Source: Micromonospora cathayae
GTDB taxonomy: Bacteria; Actinomycetota; Actinomycetes; Mycobacteriales; Micromonosporaceae
Reading direction: 5' to 3'
Assembly: GCF_028993575.1 (NCBI RefSeq)
Contig: NZ_CP118615.1
Location: 4,865,001-4,929,000 of the forward strand
Length of the DNA stretch: 64,000 bases
In this document: piece by piece, positions 50,195-60,101 of the stretch
Position numbering within the stretch: position 1 is the stretch's first letter
Layout of the letters: every line of letters starts with the position of its first letter
The notes under the pieces: generated by a model
The model's input: only the letters and a program-made list of their open reading frames with translations
Databases searched by the model: none
Told to the model about the DNA's origin: nothing
Program-made: the position numbers and the translations under genes

Positions 50195-50690
50195 GACGAT
50201 CACGCTATGAAACCGCTGGTCACGCGAGCAGAGCCGCGAATACGCGGTCCGCCGTGACAAATGTCCTTTGGGAACAGGTCGGTGAGCGACGTGGACCGGG
50301 ACCACGGGCGGGGGCGGCTCGGATGCCGACGGATCTTCGCCGAGAAGCGGTCCGGCCGCGACACCGACCGCGACCGTCCACGTGCCTGACACACCTCGCC
50401 CGGATTACCTAATTACCGGTAACGACAATCCGATAATCCGGTCGGACAAAAGGGGCATAGGGTCTGCACATCATAATGTCAGTTAAGGTGCGTAAGGATT
50501 TACGCTGGTGCACAGCGTGCCTTGCTGCCCTGGTCGCGCGGGCGCGCACCGAGCCGGCCGCGCTTGCCGGCCGCCGACGTAGGTAGCGAGGCTTCGCCGG
50601 CTCTGGAGGAGGACGGCTACTTCTCGGACGCCAGTGGTGCGGGGCGTGGCCACAGGTACCCACGGGCCCGTGGGCGACAGTTGATCAGCT
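50195..50690. promoter_or_regulatory. Intergenic region with nested inverted repeats
   Basis: This region lies upstream of the ABC exporter/two-component operon. An A+T-rich part contains TTACCGGTAA (50413-50422) nested between CGGATTA (50401-50407) and TAATCCG (50434-50440), a layout that could be an operator for the NarL-type regulator. Near 50660 CCCACGGGCCCGTGGG is another palindrome. No gene is supported here. Confidence 0.35.
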
Positions 50691-51746
50691 CTAGGAGATC
50701 GCTCGGTACTGGAAGCCGTGGAGCGTCGCCGTGGCGTGCCCGGCGGGCTCCCCGTCCGGCGGGGTGACGGCGATGGCGAACACGTCTCCCGAGCCGTACG
50801 CGTCATCGACCACCGTGAGCGTGATCACGTCGTCCCTGTCGTGGGTGAACACCGTCAGGGTGAGCTTGCGTTCTGTCACGCGGATGGTGATCTGGGCCTG
50901 CGTGAACGTGCCGGTGGGTTCGCCGGCTATCGCGGTCACTTCAGGCTCGATCCGATAGATACGTACGCCGCCCGACGCGCACGCCGACACGCCGTATCTG
51001 TCACGCATCAGCATGCTGATACACGACGTGGGACCCAGAGCGTCGGCGTGGAGGGTGATCTCGTAGGCGGGTGGGAAGGCCCGCCCGGGCCAGTGGAGCG
51101 AGACGCGGGCGTCCCGGTAGGCCGCCCGCTGACCGGTACAGGTGACCTTGCCCTTCAGGAGGGTCCAGCGTGCACCCCCGTTGTCGCATCCCGCCCCGGG
51201 CGCATCGGCCTGGTAGAGCCTCGGCACGGTGGGCTTGGCTGCCGGGCCGCCGACGAGCCCCGGTGCCGCCTCGGATCCGCGCCAGAGCAGTACCGCGCAC
51301 AGGCACAGCACGAGCAGAAGAACAAGGGGAGGCACGGTGCCCCGCGCCGGTGGGTGAGAGTGCTTCTCGATCGTGACGTCGTGCATCACGACGGTGGTGA
51401 CAACACCGTGGTGATGGGCGGTCGCGCCACCCGAGGGTGTGATCTGTGGGGGCCGTTCGTCACCGGCCGGCTGTCGTCCGGTGTCGGCCGGCACACCGCC
51501 CGTGGTGGGGGCCGCGACAGTGTCTTCGACCCGGTTCGGCCCGGGCGCCGGCACACCTGGCGGCGAGGGTGGGGGCAGGAGGTACGGCGCGCCCATGGCG
51601 ATCAGCGCCACCACCGCGCTGATACCGCTGGCCAGCTTGTCGGCCTTGTCCAGTCCCACCACGAGCAGGTATCCGGCCAATGCGACGACGATCACGCCGA
51701 ACACCACGCGTGCAGCCCACACCCAGTGCCGGGTCCGACGAGGCAC
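50691..51746 (-). CDS. Membrane protein of unknown function
   Basis: This is a 351-residue protein. Two N-terminal membrane helices (WAARVVFGVIVVALAGYLLV; SGISAVVALIAMGAPYLL) precede a Pro-rich cytoplasmic linker, a third helix (LVLLLVLCLCAVLLW) and an extracytoplasmic beta-rich domain with four cysteines, ending FAIAVTPPDGEPAGHATATL. No family is recognised. Such paired-helix N-termini occur in actinomycete proteins tied to self/non-self systems, but nothing further supports that here. The start is GTG 51746. Confidence 0.6.
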   Translation of the reverse strand: MPRRTRHWVWAARVVFGVIVVALAGYLLVVGLDKADKLASGISAVVALIAMGAPYLLPPPSPPGVPAPGPNRVEDTVAAPTTGGVPADTGRQPAGDERPPQITPSGGATAHHHGVVTTVVMHDVTIEKHSHPPARGTVPPLVLLLVLCLCAVLLWRGSEAAPGLVGGPAAKPTVPRLYQADAPGAGCDNGGARWTLLKGKVTCTGQRAAYRDARVSLHWPGRAFPPAYEITLHADALGPTSCISMLMRDRYGVSACASGGVRIYRIEPEVTAIAGEPTGTFTQAQITIRVTERKLTLTVFTHDRDDVITLTVVDDAYGSGDVFAIAVTPPDGEPAGHATATLHGFQYRAIS

Positions 51747-51967
51747 AGCAACCCCCAGGTCAACGATCAGTTCACTGGGTACTGGCTTCGACCGATGGAC
51801 GCACACCACCCACGGTAGTGCCACAGTAACCGAAGTCGCCGGCAGTGGGTGCTCTCGGGCCGGGTCGGTAGTCCGTGCACGTCGCACCGCAAGGCCCGCC
51901 CGCCTGCCTGGCGTCCCGGACCGCCGGTGTGACGGACGGTCCCGGCGCCGTTGTGGCCAGGAACGAC

Positions 51968-51998
51968 AAAGGGCAAGGAGTCCGGCTCCCTGCCCTTT
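51968..51998. terminator. Hairpin upstream of rox
   Basis: A 13-bp stem (AAAGGGCAAGGAG/CTCCCTGCCCTTT, one mismatch) with a 5-base loop lies between the divergent membrane protein gene and rox. It may insulate the two promoters or act as a leader structure. Confidence 0.4.
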
Positions 51999-52009
51999 CC
52001 AAGGTATAG

Positions 52010-53602
<1,593 letters not shown>

Positions 53603-53682
53603 CCGGCGTGGTGGTCGACGCACGTCGGTGACGACCGGCGGGCGTCGAACCCGCGCCCGGGGCGGTGGTCGCGCCGACCGGG

Positions 53683-54142
53683 TCAGGGGCCGGTGGCCGG
53701 CGCGGGCCTGGGCGGCCTCGGCGGCCTGCCGTTCCCGCCAGCGGCGTTGGGCGTCACGGTTGCAGGCCCGGCAGGTCCGGCGGTACGTGCCGGTGGTCGG
53801 GTCGGTCTCCCGCTCGTGGCCGTTGCGGCAGCGGGGCGCCCGGGCGCGGGTACGGCTGTTCTCGGCGGGGGTGATCTGACGCAGGTGGGTGGGTTCGATG
53901 CAGTCCCGGACGCCGCAGAGGTGGTCGACGTGCAGGTCCGGGTCGTGGTCGCCGACGAAGACGGCGTAGGCGGCGATGTGTGCCCAGGCGCGCCCGGCGA
54001 CCTTCTGGTAGTCGCCGGGTCGGTTGCCGTAGCCGCGCACGACGAGGCAGCCGGTGCCGGTCCGGGTGGAGCGGGCGAGCAGGTGCTCGCGCAAGCTGTC
54101 GGGGGTGAAGTGGCGGGACAGCCCGTTGACGCCGGAGAGCAT
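53683..54142 (-). CDS. HNH nuclease domain protein, stop codon apparently lost
   Basis: From ATG 54142 the frame encodes an HNH domain (YAVFVGDHDPDLHVDHLCGV, then C...PTHLRQITPAEN) followed by a small CxxC...CxxC zinc motif (CRNGHERETD, RTCRACNRDA) and a basic tail. The domain is intact and of the HNH_3 type common in actinomycete mobile regions. In this frame no stop appears until 51767, antisense to all of rox; an out-of-frame TGA at 53683-53685 is where relatives would be expected to end. A one-base change probably removed the natural stop. The given end is therefore provisional. Confidence 0.5.
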
Positions 54143-54199
54143 GCGTCGCAGGGTACGGGCTGGTCCGGACGTCGTCAGCCTCGGCCGCACGTCCTCCGC

Positions 54200-54228
54200 T
54201 TGACGATCGGGCGGGTACGCGTTATCAA
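54200..54228 (+). promoter_or_regulatory. Sigma-70-type promoter of the Hsp20 gene
   Basis: TTGACG (54200-54205) and TATCAA (54223-54228) are separated by exactly 17 bases. This is one of the best vegetative-type promoters in the window and lies just before the HAIR box. Confidence 0.65.
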
Positions 54229-54237
54229 AGAAGAGGA

Positions 54238-54258
54238 GTTGAGTCCACCAGACTCAAC
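54238..54258. promoter_or_regulatory. HAIR operator (HspR-binding site)
   Basis: TTGAGT-N7-ACTCAA (arms 54239-54244 and 54252-54257, with flanking G and C) matches the HspR-associated inverted repeat (CTTGAGT-N7-ACTCAAG) at 12 of its 14 fixed positions; only the outermost base of each arm differs. It lies at or just after the expected transcription start, so HspR binding would repress hsp20. Heat would relieve repression through DnaK titration. Confidence 0.8.
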
Positions 54259-54295
54259 CTGAAGCTTCGGTACAGGAGAACCGAGGAGGCACACC

Positions 54296-54724
54296 ATGCT
54301 CATGCGTACCGACCCGTTCCGGGAGATCGACCGGCTCGCGGACCAGTTCTTCGGCACCGCCGCCCGTCCGGCGGTCATGCACCTGGACGCCTACCGCGAC
54401 GGCGACCACTTCTACGCCGTGCTCGACCTGCCCGGTGTCGACCCCGACAGCATCGACTGCACCGTGGAACGCAACGTGCTGACCGTCCGGGCCGAACGCC
54501 GCCGTCCCACCGGCGACACCGTCGAACTGGTCGCCGCCGAGCGGCCCATGGGGACCTTCACCCGACGACTGTTCCTCGGCGACACCCTCGACACCGACCG
54601 TCTGGAGGCCGGCTACGACAACGGGGTGCTGACCCTGCGGATCCCGGTGGCGGAACGGGCCAAGCCCCGCCGGGTCGCCGTGCTGGCCGCCAACGGCACC
54701 GGCCGCAAGGAGATCAACGCCTGA
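54296..54724 (+). CDS. Hsp20/alpha-crystallin small heat-shock protein
   Basis: This 142-residue chaperone holds unfolded proteins in the cytoplasm. The alpha-crystallin domain (about residues 25-115) includes FYAVLDLPGVDPDSIDCTVE, NVLTVRAERRR and the AGYDNGVLTLRIPV C-terminal strand. The N-terminal arm is short (MLMRTDPFREIDRLADQFF). ATG 54296 has GAGGAGG upstream. Its promoter carries a HAIR element, so it belongs to the HspR regulon. Confidence 0.92.
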   Translation: MLMRTDPFREIDRLADQFFGTAARPAVMHLDAYRDGDHFYAVLDLPGVDPDSIDCTVERNVLTVRAERRRPTGDTVELVAAERPMGTFTRRLFLGDTLDTDRLEAGYDNGVLTLRIPVAERAKPRRVAVLAANGTGRKEINA

Positions 54725-54803
54725 CCGGTACGACGAGGCGCGCCCACGTACGCCCGGGCGCGCCTCGTCGCGTTCCCCGCCGGAAGCTGAGAGCCTTTCC
54801 GGT

Positions 54804-55805
54804 ATGCCACCCTCGGACGTTCCGGTGCGGTACCGCCCGTCGTCGACCCCCGCGCTGCCCGGCGGGCCGGTCGATTTCACCGAGGCGTGGCTGGCCAACC
54901 GGCGACTGTCCGCCCACACCCGGGACGCCTACCGGCGGGACGTCACCGGCTGGCTGACCTGGTGCGCCGACCACGGCATCGACCCGCTGCGGGCGACGTT
55001 CCTGCACGTCAACGCCTACGCGCGGGCCCTGGAGACCACCCTCGGCGCCCGGACGGGTCGGCCGTTGACCCCGGCCACCATCGCCCGCCGCATGTCGGCG
55101 GTGTCCAGTTGGTACGACTTTCTGCTGCGCCTGCGGGCCGTCGAGGTGAACCCGGTCGCCGGCGCGGACCGGCCGCACGTGGACCGGGACCATTCCGCCA
55201 CCGTCGGACTCACCCCGCAGGAGGTGGACGCGCTGCTGGCCGCGGCCCGCGCCGACACCGGCCCGACCGCCGTCCGGAACCAGGCCGTGCTGGCGTTGCT
55301 GGCCGATCTGGGGCTGCGGGTCGGGGAACTGGTGTCGTTGAACGTCGACGACCTGGGTGTCGAGCGGGGCCACCGCAGTGTCCGGTTCGTCGGCAAGGGT
55401 GGCCGGTCCCGGCGGCGGGCGTTGACGCCGGGCACCGCGTACGCGGTGGACGCGTACCTGGCGCAGCGGGCCGCCGGGCAGGGCGTGCCGGTGGCCGACC
55501 TGACCGGTCCGCTGCTGGTCACCGCCACCGGCGGCCGGCTCGACCGGCACTCGGTGTTCCGGCTGGTGCGGCGGCTGGCGCGGGCCGCCGGCATCCCGGC
55601 GTGGGCGAAACTGTCCCCGCACTCGCTGCGGCACTCGTTCGCCACCACCGCCCGCGCCGAGGGCGTCCCCCTGGAGGACGTGCAGGACGCGATGGGGCAC
55701 GCCGATCCGCGGACCACCCGCCGCTACGACCGGGACCGGCACAACCTGGACCGGGATCCGGCGTACGTGATCTGGGCGGCCCGGTCCCGACGTACCCCCG
55801 GCTGA
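54804..55805 (+). CDS. Tyrosine recombinase (XerC/D-like integrase)
   Basis: This is a 333-residue recombinase. The N-terminal SAM-like core-binding domain (AWLANRRLSAHTRDAYRRDV) precedes the catalytic domain with all residues in place: Arg in LGLRVGEL, Lys in GKGGRSRR, HxxR in SPHSLRHSF, His in DAMGHADP and nucleophile Tyr in TRRYDR. It stands alone without excisionase, phage or ICE genes, so it could be a solo recombinase or an orphan left by a mobile element. Confidence 0.88.
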   Translation: MPPSDVPVRYRPSSTPALPGGPVDFTEAWLANRRLSAHTRDAYRRDVTGWLTWCADHGIDPLRATFLHVNAYARALETTLGARTGRPLTPATIARRMSAVSSWYDFLLRLRAVEVNPVAGADRPHVDRDHSATVGLTPQEVDALLAAARADTGPTAVRNQAVLALLADLGLRVGELVSLNVDDLGVERGHRSVRFVGKGGRSRRRALTPGTAYAVDAYLAQRAAGQGVPVADLTGPLLVTATGGRLDRHSVFRLVRRLARAAGIPAWAKLSPHSLRHSFATTARAEGVPLEDVQDAMGHADPRTTRRYDRDRHNLDRDPAYVIWAARSRRTPG

Positions 55806-55840
55806 CCCGGCCCGGCGGACACGCCGTGGGGCGGCCCGGT

Positions 55841-56480
55841 TCAGTGGCCGATGCTGTCCAGTTCGGTCATGTCCTGGGCGGACAGGGACAGTCCGGCGCC
55901 TGCGGTGTTCTCGCGCAGGTGGGCGACGGACGAGGTGCCCGGGATGAGCAGAATGTTCGGCGAGCGCCGCAGCAGCCAGGCCAACGCGACCGACATCGGC
56001 GTCGCCGCCAGCCGCTCCGCGACCCGCGAGAGGGTCTGCGACTGCAGGGGCGTGAACCCGCCCAGGGGGAAGAACGGCACGTAGGCGATGCCGTCGGCGG
56101 CGAGCTGGTCGACGAGGTCGTCGTCGTGGCGGTGGGCGAGGTTGTACATGTTCTGCACGCACACGATCGGCGCGGTCCGGCGCGCTTCGGCAACCTGCTC
56201 CGCGGTGACGTTGCTGACCCCGATGTGGCGGACCAGGCCCTCCCGCTGAAGGTCGACGAGCGTCTCGAGCGCCTCGGTGACCGGGTCGGGCCGGGGGCCC
56301 TGGGCGTCGCCCATCCGCAGGTTGACCAGGTCGAGGGTCGGGACGCCGAGGGAGTCGAGGTTCTCGTGGACCTGCCTACGCAGGTCGTCGGGACGCCGCG
56401 CCACCGGCCAGCCGCCCCGCGTGTCGCGGGTGGCGCCCACCTTGGTGGCGATGACCAGCGACGAGAGGACGTGATCATCG
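55841..56480 (-). pseudogene. Aldo/keto reductase, N-terminally truncated
   Basis: The frame encodes the last two thirds of an aldo/keto reductase: SSLVIATKVGATRDTRGGWP (strand beta-3 onward), DLVNLRMGDAQGP, VRHIGVSNVTAEQV, and ALAWLLRRSPNILLIPGTSS. The first 50-60 residues, including the catalytic Asp/Tyr region, are missing, and no suitable start codon lies before the homology. The break falls just upstream of the HxlR promoter, so a deletion likely removed its 5' end. Confidence 0.75.
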
Positions 56481-56542
56481 TGGTGCCTTTCGCTTCCCGC
56501 CGGGCTGGTGCCTCCCGGCTGCTGGCACCAGTGTTGAAGACA

Positions 56543-56561
56543 TACTTCCCTTCCGGAAGTA
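56543..56561. promoter_or_regulatory. HxlR-type operator
   Basis: TACTTCC-N5-GGAAGTA is a perfect 7-bp inverted repeat 40 bases before the HxlR start and on the side of the truncated reductase. HxlR regulators bind such GTACTTCC-type palindromes and control a divergent oxidoreductase. The site survives although the reductase does not. Confidence 0.65.
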
Positions 56562-56600
56562 GGTACCCTGAGGTGCGTAACCGTCCCGAACGGGGGAAAG

Positions 56601-57029
56601 GTGGGGCCAGTGGCGACGACGGCGGCCGCCGGGAAAAGGGCACAGGCCAAGGCCGAGTACGACGCGTTCCTGGCGGCGTGTCCCAGCCGTCAGCTCCTCG
56701 ACCGGATCTCGAACAAGTGGGTCGTGCTGATCCTGTGCGCGCTGGGAGGTGACGGGTCGCACGGCCCGACGGCGATGCGCTACTCGGAACTGTCCCGGCT
56801 CCTGGCCGGCGTCAGCCAGAAGATGCTGACCCAGACGCTGCGGGCCCTCGAACGCGACGGGCTGCTCACCCGTACCGTCACACCCACCGTGCCCGTCACC
56901 GTCACCTACCGACTGACCGACCTGGGTTTCTCCCTGCACCACCTGACCCGTGGGCTGCGGGGCTGGGCACAGGACCACATGGGCGACGTCCTCGCCCACC
57001 GGGCGAACAACGACGCGACCACGGTCTGA
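56601..57029 (+). CDS. HxlR-family transcriptional regulator
   Basis: This is a 142-residue winged-helix regulator: ACPSRQLLDRISNKWVVLIL, then YSELSRLLAGVSQKMLTQTL and the wing RTVTPTVPVTVTYRLTDLG. The single Cys in ACPSRQ aligns with the redox-sensing cysteine of this family. GTG 56601 has GGGGGAAAG upstream. Its usual target, an aldo/keto reductase, is truncated next door. Confidence 0.88.
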   Translation: MGPVATTAAAGKRAQAKAEYDAFLAACPSRQLLDRISNKWVVLILCALGGDGSHGPTAMRYSELSRLLAGVSQKMLTQTLRALERDGLLTRTVTPTVPVTVTYRLTDLGFSLHHLTRGLRGWAQDHMGDVLAHRANNDATTV

Positions 57030-57032
57030 GAA

Positions 57033-58736
57033 TCAGCAGAGCAGGTCGACGTGCTGGTGGGCGTCCACCGCGATCTCCTCGTGCCGCAGCCACCGGCGCG
57101 CCCACAGCCGGGCGGCCACCTCGGCCGGTTCGTCGCCCCACGCGGCGTGTTCGACCAGCAGCGCGCAGGTCAGCGCCGATGCGGCGCGCAGCGCCACCGC
57201 CCGCGCGCCGGCGACCGCCGCCACTCCGGCCGGGTCGGCGGCGACCTGCGCGAACGTGTCCCGCAGTTCCTCGGTGACCGCGGTGAGGGTGTGCGCGAGC
57301 GCGGGGGACAGGCTGCGGGCGGTGTCCGCGGCGGCGGCGAGCCGACGCAGCAGCGGCCGGCCCGCGTCCTCGCGGCTGACCGCGCGCAGCACGTCCAGGG
57401 CGAGCACGTTGGTGGTGCCCTCCCAGATCGGCAGGACCTGCGCGTCGCGCAGCAGCCGGGGCACGCCGGTGTCCTCGACGTAGCCGGCCCCACCGAACGC
57501 CTCCACGTACTCGCTGGCGCAGGACACGGCGAGCCGGCCGGTGGCGAGTTTCGCCAGCGGCGCGACCACCCGCAGTTCGGCGGCGGCGTCCGGGTCGGCG
57601 CCGATCTCCACCCGGCCCATCAGCGCGAACGCGTGCCCGGCCAGTACGAACGCGCCGGCGGTGTCCACGCCCAGGGTGCCCAGGGTGGCCCGGTGCAGCG
57701 GCGAGTCGACCAGCCGGCCACCGGCGACCTGCCGGGCGTCGGCGTACGCACGGGCGTACGCCAGGCCGCGCCGCATCCCCGACACGGCGGCGGCGGCGTT
57801 GTGCAGCCGGGTCACCACCACCAGGGTCATCGCCCGGGCCAGGCCGGGTTGGGTCGGGTCACCCAGCGGCAGCGCGTACGCGTCCCGCAGCCCCACCTCG
57901 GCGGTGGGCAGCGCCCGGGTGCCGAGTTTGTCCTTGAGCCGGTGGATCCGTACCCCGGGGGCGGGGCCGGTCGGGTCACCACCGACCGCGAGGGGCGAGT
58001 CGGCGGCGTACCGGGGCACCAGGAACGGGGCGAGGACCCGGCTGCCCCGGCCGGCCCCTTCGGGGCGGGCCAGGGCCACCGCCAGCGCCGAGTCCACCGC
58101 CGAGCAGAACCACTTCTCGCCGGTCAGCCGCCATGATCCGTCCCGGGCGGGCCGGGCCAGGGTACCGGAGCGGGCCAGGTCGGAGCCGCCCTGCGACTCG
58201 GTCATCCACTGCCCGCTGGTGACCGCCACGTCCGGGTCGGTGGCGGTCAGCCGGGGCAGCCACGCGTCCCGCACCGCCGGGTCGACCTCGGGACGCGACA
58301 GCAGCGCGGCGGCCCCGTCGGCCATCGCCACCGGGCAGGAGAACGTGGCCGACTCCGCCCCGTACAGGTGCAGCAGGGCGTGCTGCACCACCCGGGCCGC
58401 CGCGCCCCAGGTGCCGCGCGCGTCCGGCAGGTACGGCAGGGCCACCACGGCGTGCCGGGCGGCGGCGGCGCGTTGGGTCCGCCAGCCGGCGGAGGTCTCC
58501 ACCCGGTCGACGCGGGCGCCCCACGGGTCGTAGCGGACCAGGCGGGGCGGGTGCGCTTCGGCGTCGGCGTGCGCGGCGCGCAGCGGGCCGACCACGTCGG
58601 CGGCCAGGTCGGCCAGGCGGCCCTTCGCGGCGGCGTGCCCGGCCGGGCCGAGGTGCCGCTCCAGCCACGACCGCAGCAGCGGGTCGCCGGTGTACGGGTC
58701 GGACGGTGCCGGGACCTGTTGCACGAAGCGGACCAT
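57033..58736 (-). CDS. AidB-like acyl-CoA dehydrogenase
   Basis: This is a 567-residue enzyme of the acyl-CoA dehydrogenase superfamily, longer than usual and with the AidB layout: SDPYTGDPLLRSWLERHLGP at the start, SGQWMTESQGGSDLARSGTL, LTGEKWFCSAVDSALAVALA and FGGAGYVEDTGVPRLLRDAQ then WEGTTNVLALDVLRAV. AidB binds FAD and DNA in E. coli and is induced by alkylation damage. ATG 58736 has AGGAG; the longer ORF start is unlikely. Confidence 0.88.
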   Translation of the reverse strand: MVRFVQQVPAPSDPYTGDPLLRSWLERHLGPAGHAAAKGRLADLAADVVGPLRAAHADAEAHPPRLVRYDPWGARVDRVETSAGWRTQRAAAARHAVVALPYLPDARGTWGAAARVVQHALLHLYGAESATFSCPVAMADGAAALLSRPEVDPAVRDAWLPRLTATDPDVAVTSGQWMTESQGGSDLARSGTLARPARDGSWRLTGEKWFCSAVDSALAVALARPEGAGRGSRVLAPFLVPRYAADSPLAVGGDPTGPAPGVRIHRLKDKLGTRALPTAEVGLRDAYALPLGDPTQPGLARAMTLVVVTRLHNAAAAVSGMRRGLAYARAYADARQVAGGRLVDSPLHRATLGTLGVDTAGAFVLAGHAFALMGRVEIGADPDAAAELRVVAPLAKLATGRLAVSCASEYVEAFGGAGYVEDTGVPRLLRDAQVLPIWEGTTNVLALDVLRAVSREDAGRPLLRRLAAAADTARSLSPALAHTLTAVTEELRDTFAQVAADPAGVAAVAGARAVALRAASALTCALLVEHAAWGDEPAEVAARLWARRWLRHEEIAVDAHQHVDLLC

Positions 58737-58850
58737 CGGGCACTCCTGGTGTTTCACGACGGGGTTGCGTCGACCGTAGACGATGCCTGCCGGCGGCGAC
58801 AGCCGTGACCGGCTGCGCGGGCGGTGTCGGGTTATCTAGCGTGGGTCATC

Positions 58851-59306
58851 ATGTCCTCGGCGTCGTGGTCCCGTCCGCACCGGCCGCACCGGCCGGTGCG
58901 GGCCGGCGCGACCGTCGTCGCCGCGCTGCTCGGGTTGTGTTGTGTGGGGGTGGCCGGGCTGGGCGTGTGGAACGTGCAGGCGGTCCGGCAGGCCGACGCG
59001 CCGGTCCGCGCCACCGCCGACGCGTTCCTCACCGAGGTCACCGCCGGTGACGCCGACGCCGCCTACCGGCGGTTGTGTGCGCCGGCCCGGTCCCGGTGGT
59101 CACCGATCGGGTTCGCCGCGTGGGTGCGTACCCCGCCGGTGCTGACCGGCCACCAGATCACCGACGTGTCGGTGGCGACCCGCGACGGCCGGCCGACCGG
59201 CACGGTCACCGTGCGGCTGACCCGCGACGGCGGGGCCGCCGAACAGCGTGACCTGCCGGTGGTGAAGGAGGACGGCGGGTGGCGGGTCTGCGGTGACCCG
59301 TTCTGA
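58851..59306 (+). CDS. Small exported protein with lumazine-like/DUF4878 fold
   Basis: This is a 151-residue protein with one N-terminal membrane helix (ATVVAALLGLCCVGVAGLGV, residues about 20-39) and an NTF2-like domain outside (ATADAFLTEVTAGDADAAYR, then TVRLTRDGGAAEQRDLPVVK, closing EDGGWRVCGDPF). It resembles DUF4878-type lipoproteins of actinomycetes. Function unknown. The start is ATG 58851. Confidence 0.75.
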   Translation: MSSASWSRPHRPHRPVRAGATVVAALLGLCCVGVAGLGVWNVQAVRQADAPVRATADAFLTEVTAGDADAAYRRLCAPARSRWSPIGFAAWVRTPPVLTGHQITDVSVATRDGRPTGTVTVRLTRDGGAAEQRDLPVVKEDGGWRVCGDPF

Positions 59307-59408
59307 CGCCGCACACCGGCTCGTCGACCGTCCGACCCGCCGAACACCGCGGCGACCGCCCCGGCGGTCGGCTGCGGCGGCTGTTGCCGCAGCGCGCCGG
59401 TCGACGCC

Positions 59409-60101
59409 TCACACCGGCACCGGCTCGTCGACCAGGTGACCGTCCCGCAGGGTGAGCACCCGGTCGGCGACCCGCATCATCGTCGGGTCGTGCGTGGCGA
59501 CCAGCGCGGTCATGCCCCGGGCCCGGACCAGGGCCCGCAGCAGGTCCATCACCGCCTGGCCGGTCTCGGAGTCCAACTGGCCGGTGGGTTCGTCGGCGAT
59601 CAGCAGCGCCGGGTCGTGGGCCAGGGCCCGCGCCACGGCCACCCGCTGCTGCTGCCCGCCGGACATCTCGTACGGGCGTTGCCGGGCGTGTCCGCCCAGG
59701 CCGACCAGTTCCAGCAGCACCGCGACCCGCTGGTCACGTTCGGCGGCCGGCACCTTCGTCAGCCGCAGCGGCAGGCCGACGTTCTCCGCCGCCGAGAGGA
59801 TCGGGATCAGCCCGAACGACTGGAACACGAACCCGACGGTGTCGCGGCGCAACGCCAGCAGGTCCCGTTCGGCGCCGGCGGTCACGTCCCGGCCGGCCAC
59901 CCGGATCCGGCCGGCGGTGGGCCGGTCCAGCCCGCCGACCAGGTTCAGCAGGGTGGTCTTGCCGGCACCGGAGCGTCCCCGGACCGCCACCAGCTCACCG
60001 TGTCCGGCGGTGAACGACACGTCCCGCAGGGCGTGCACGACCTGCCCGGCGCCGGGGTAGTCGCGGCTGACGCCGTCGACGACGACCAACGGTTCGCTCA
60101 T
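59409..60101 (-). CDS. ABC ATPase, MacB/LolD type
   Basis: This 230-residue ATPase works with FtsX-type permeases. Motifs are Walker A (GRSGAGKTTLLNLVGG), the extension loop VFQSFGLIPILSAAENV, the signature MSGGQQQRVAVARALA, Walker B (LLIADEPTGQLDS) and an H-loop (VATHDPTMMRVADR). The ATGA/GTGA overlap with the upstream gene places it at the end of a four-gene operon. Confidence 0.9.
   Translation of the reverse strand: MSEPLVVVDGVSRDYPGAGQVVHALRDVSFTAGHGELVAVRGRSGAGKTTLLNLVGGLDRPTAGRIRVAGRDVTAGAERDLLALRRDTVGFVFQSFGLIPILSAAENVGLPLRLTKVPAAERDQRVAVLLELVGLGGHARQRPYEMSGGQQQRVAVARALAHDPALLIADEPTGQLDSETGQAVMDLLRALVRARGMTALVATHDPTMMRVADRVLTLRDGHLVDEPVPV

Noticed and set aside
54804..55805. Integrated phage or ICE at the tyrosine recombinase
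   Set aside because: No excisionase, replication, structural or transfer genes, and no att-like tRNA end nearby.
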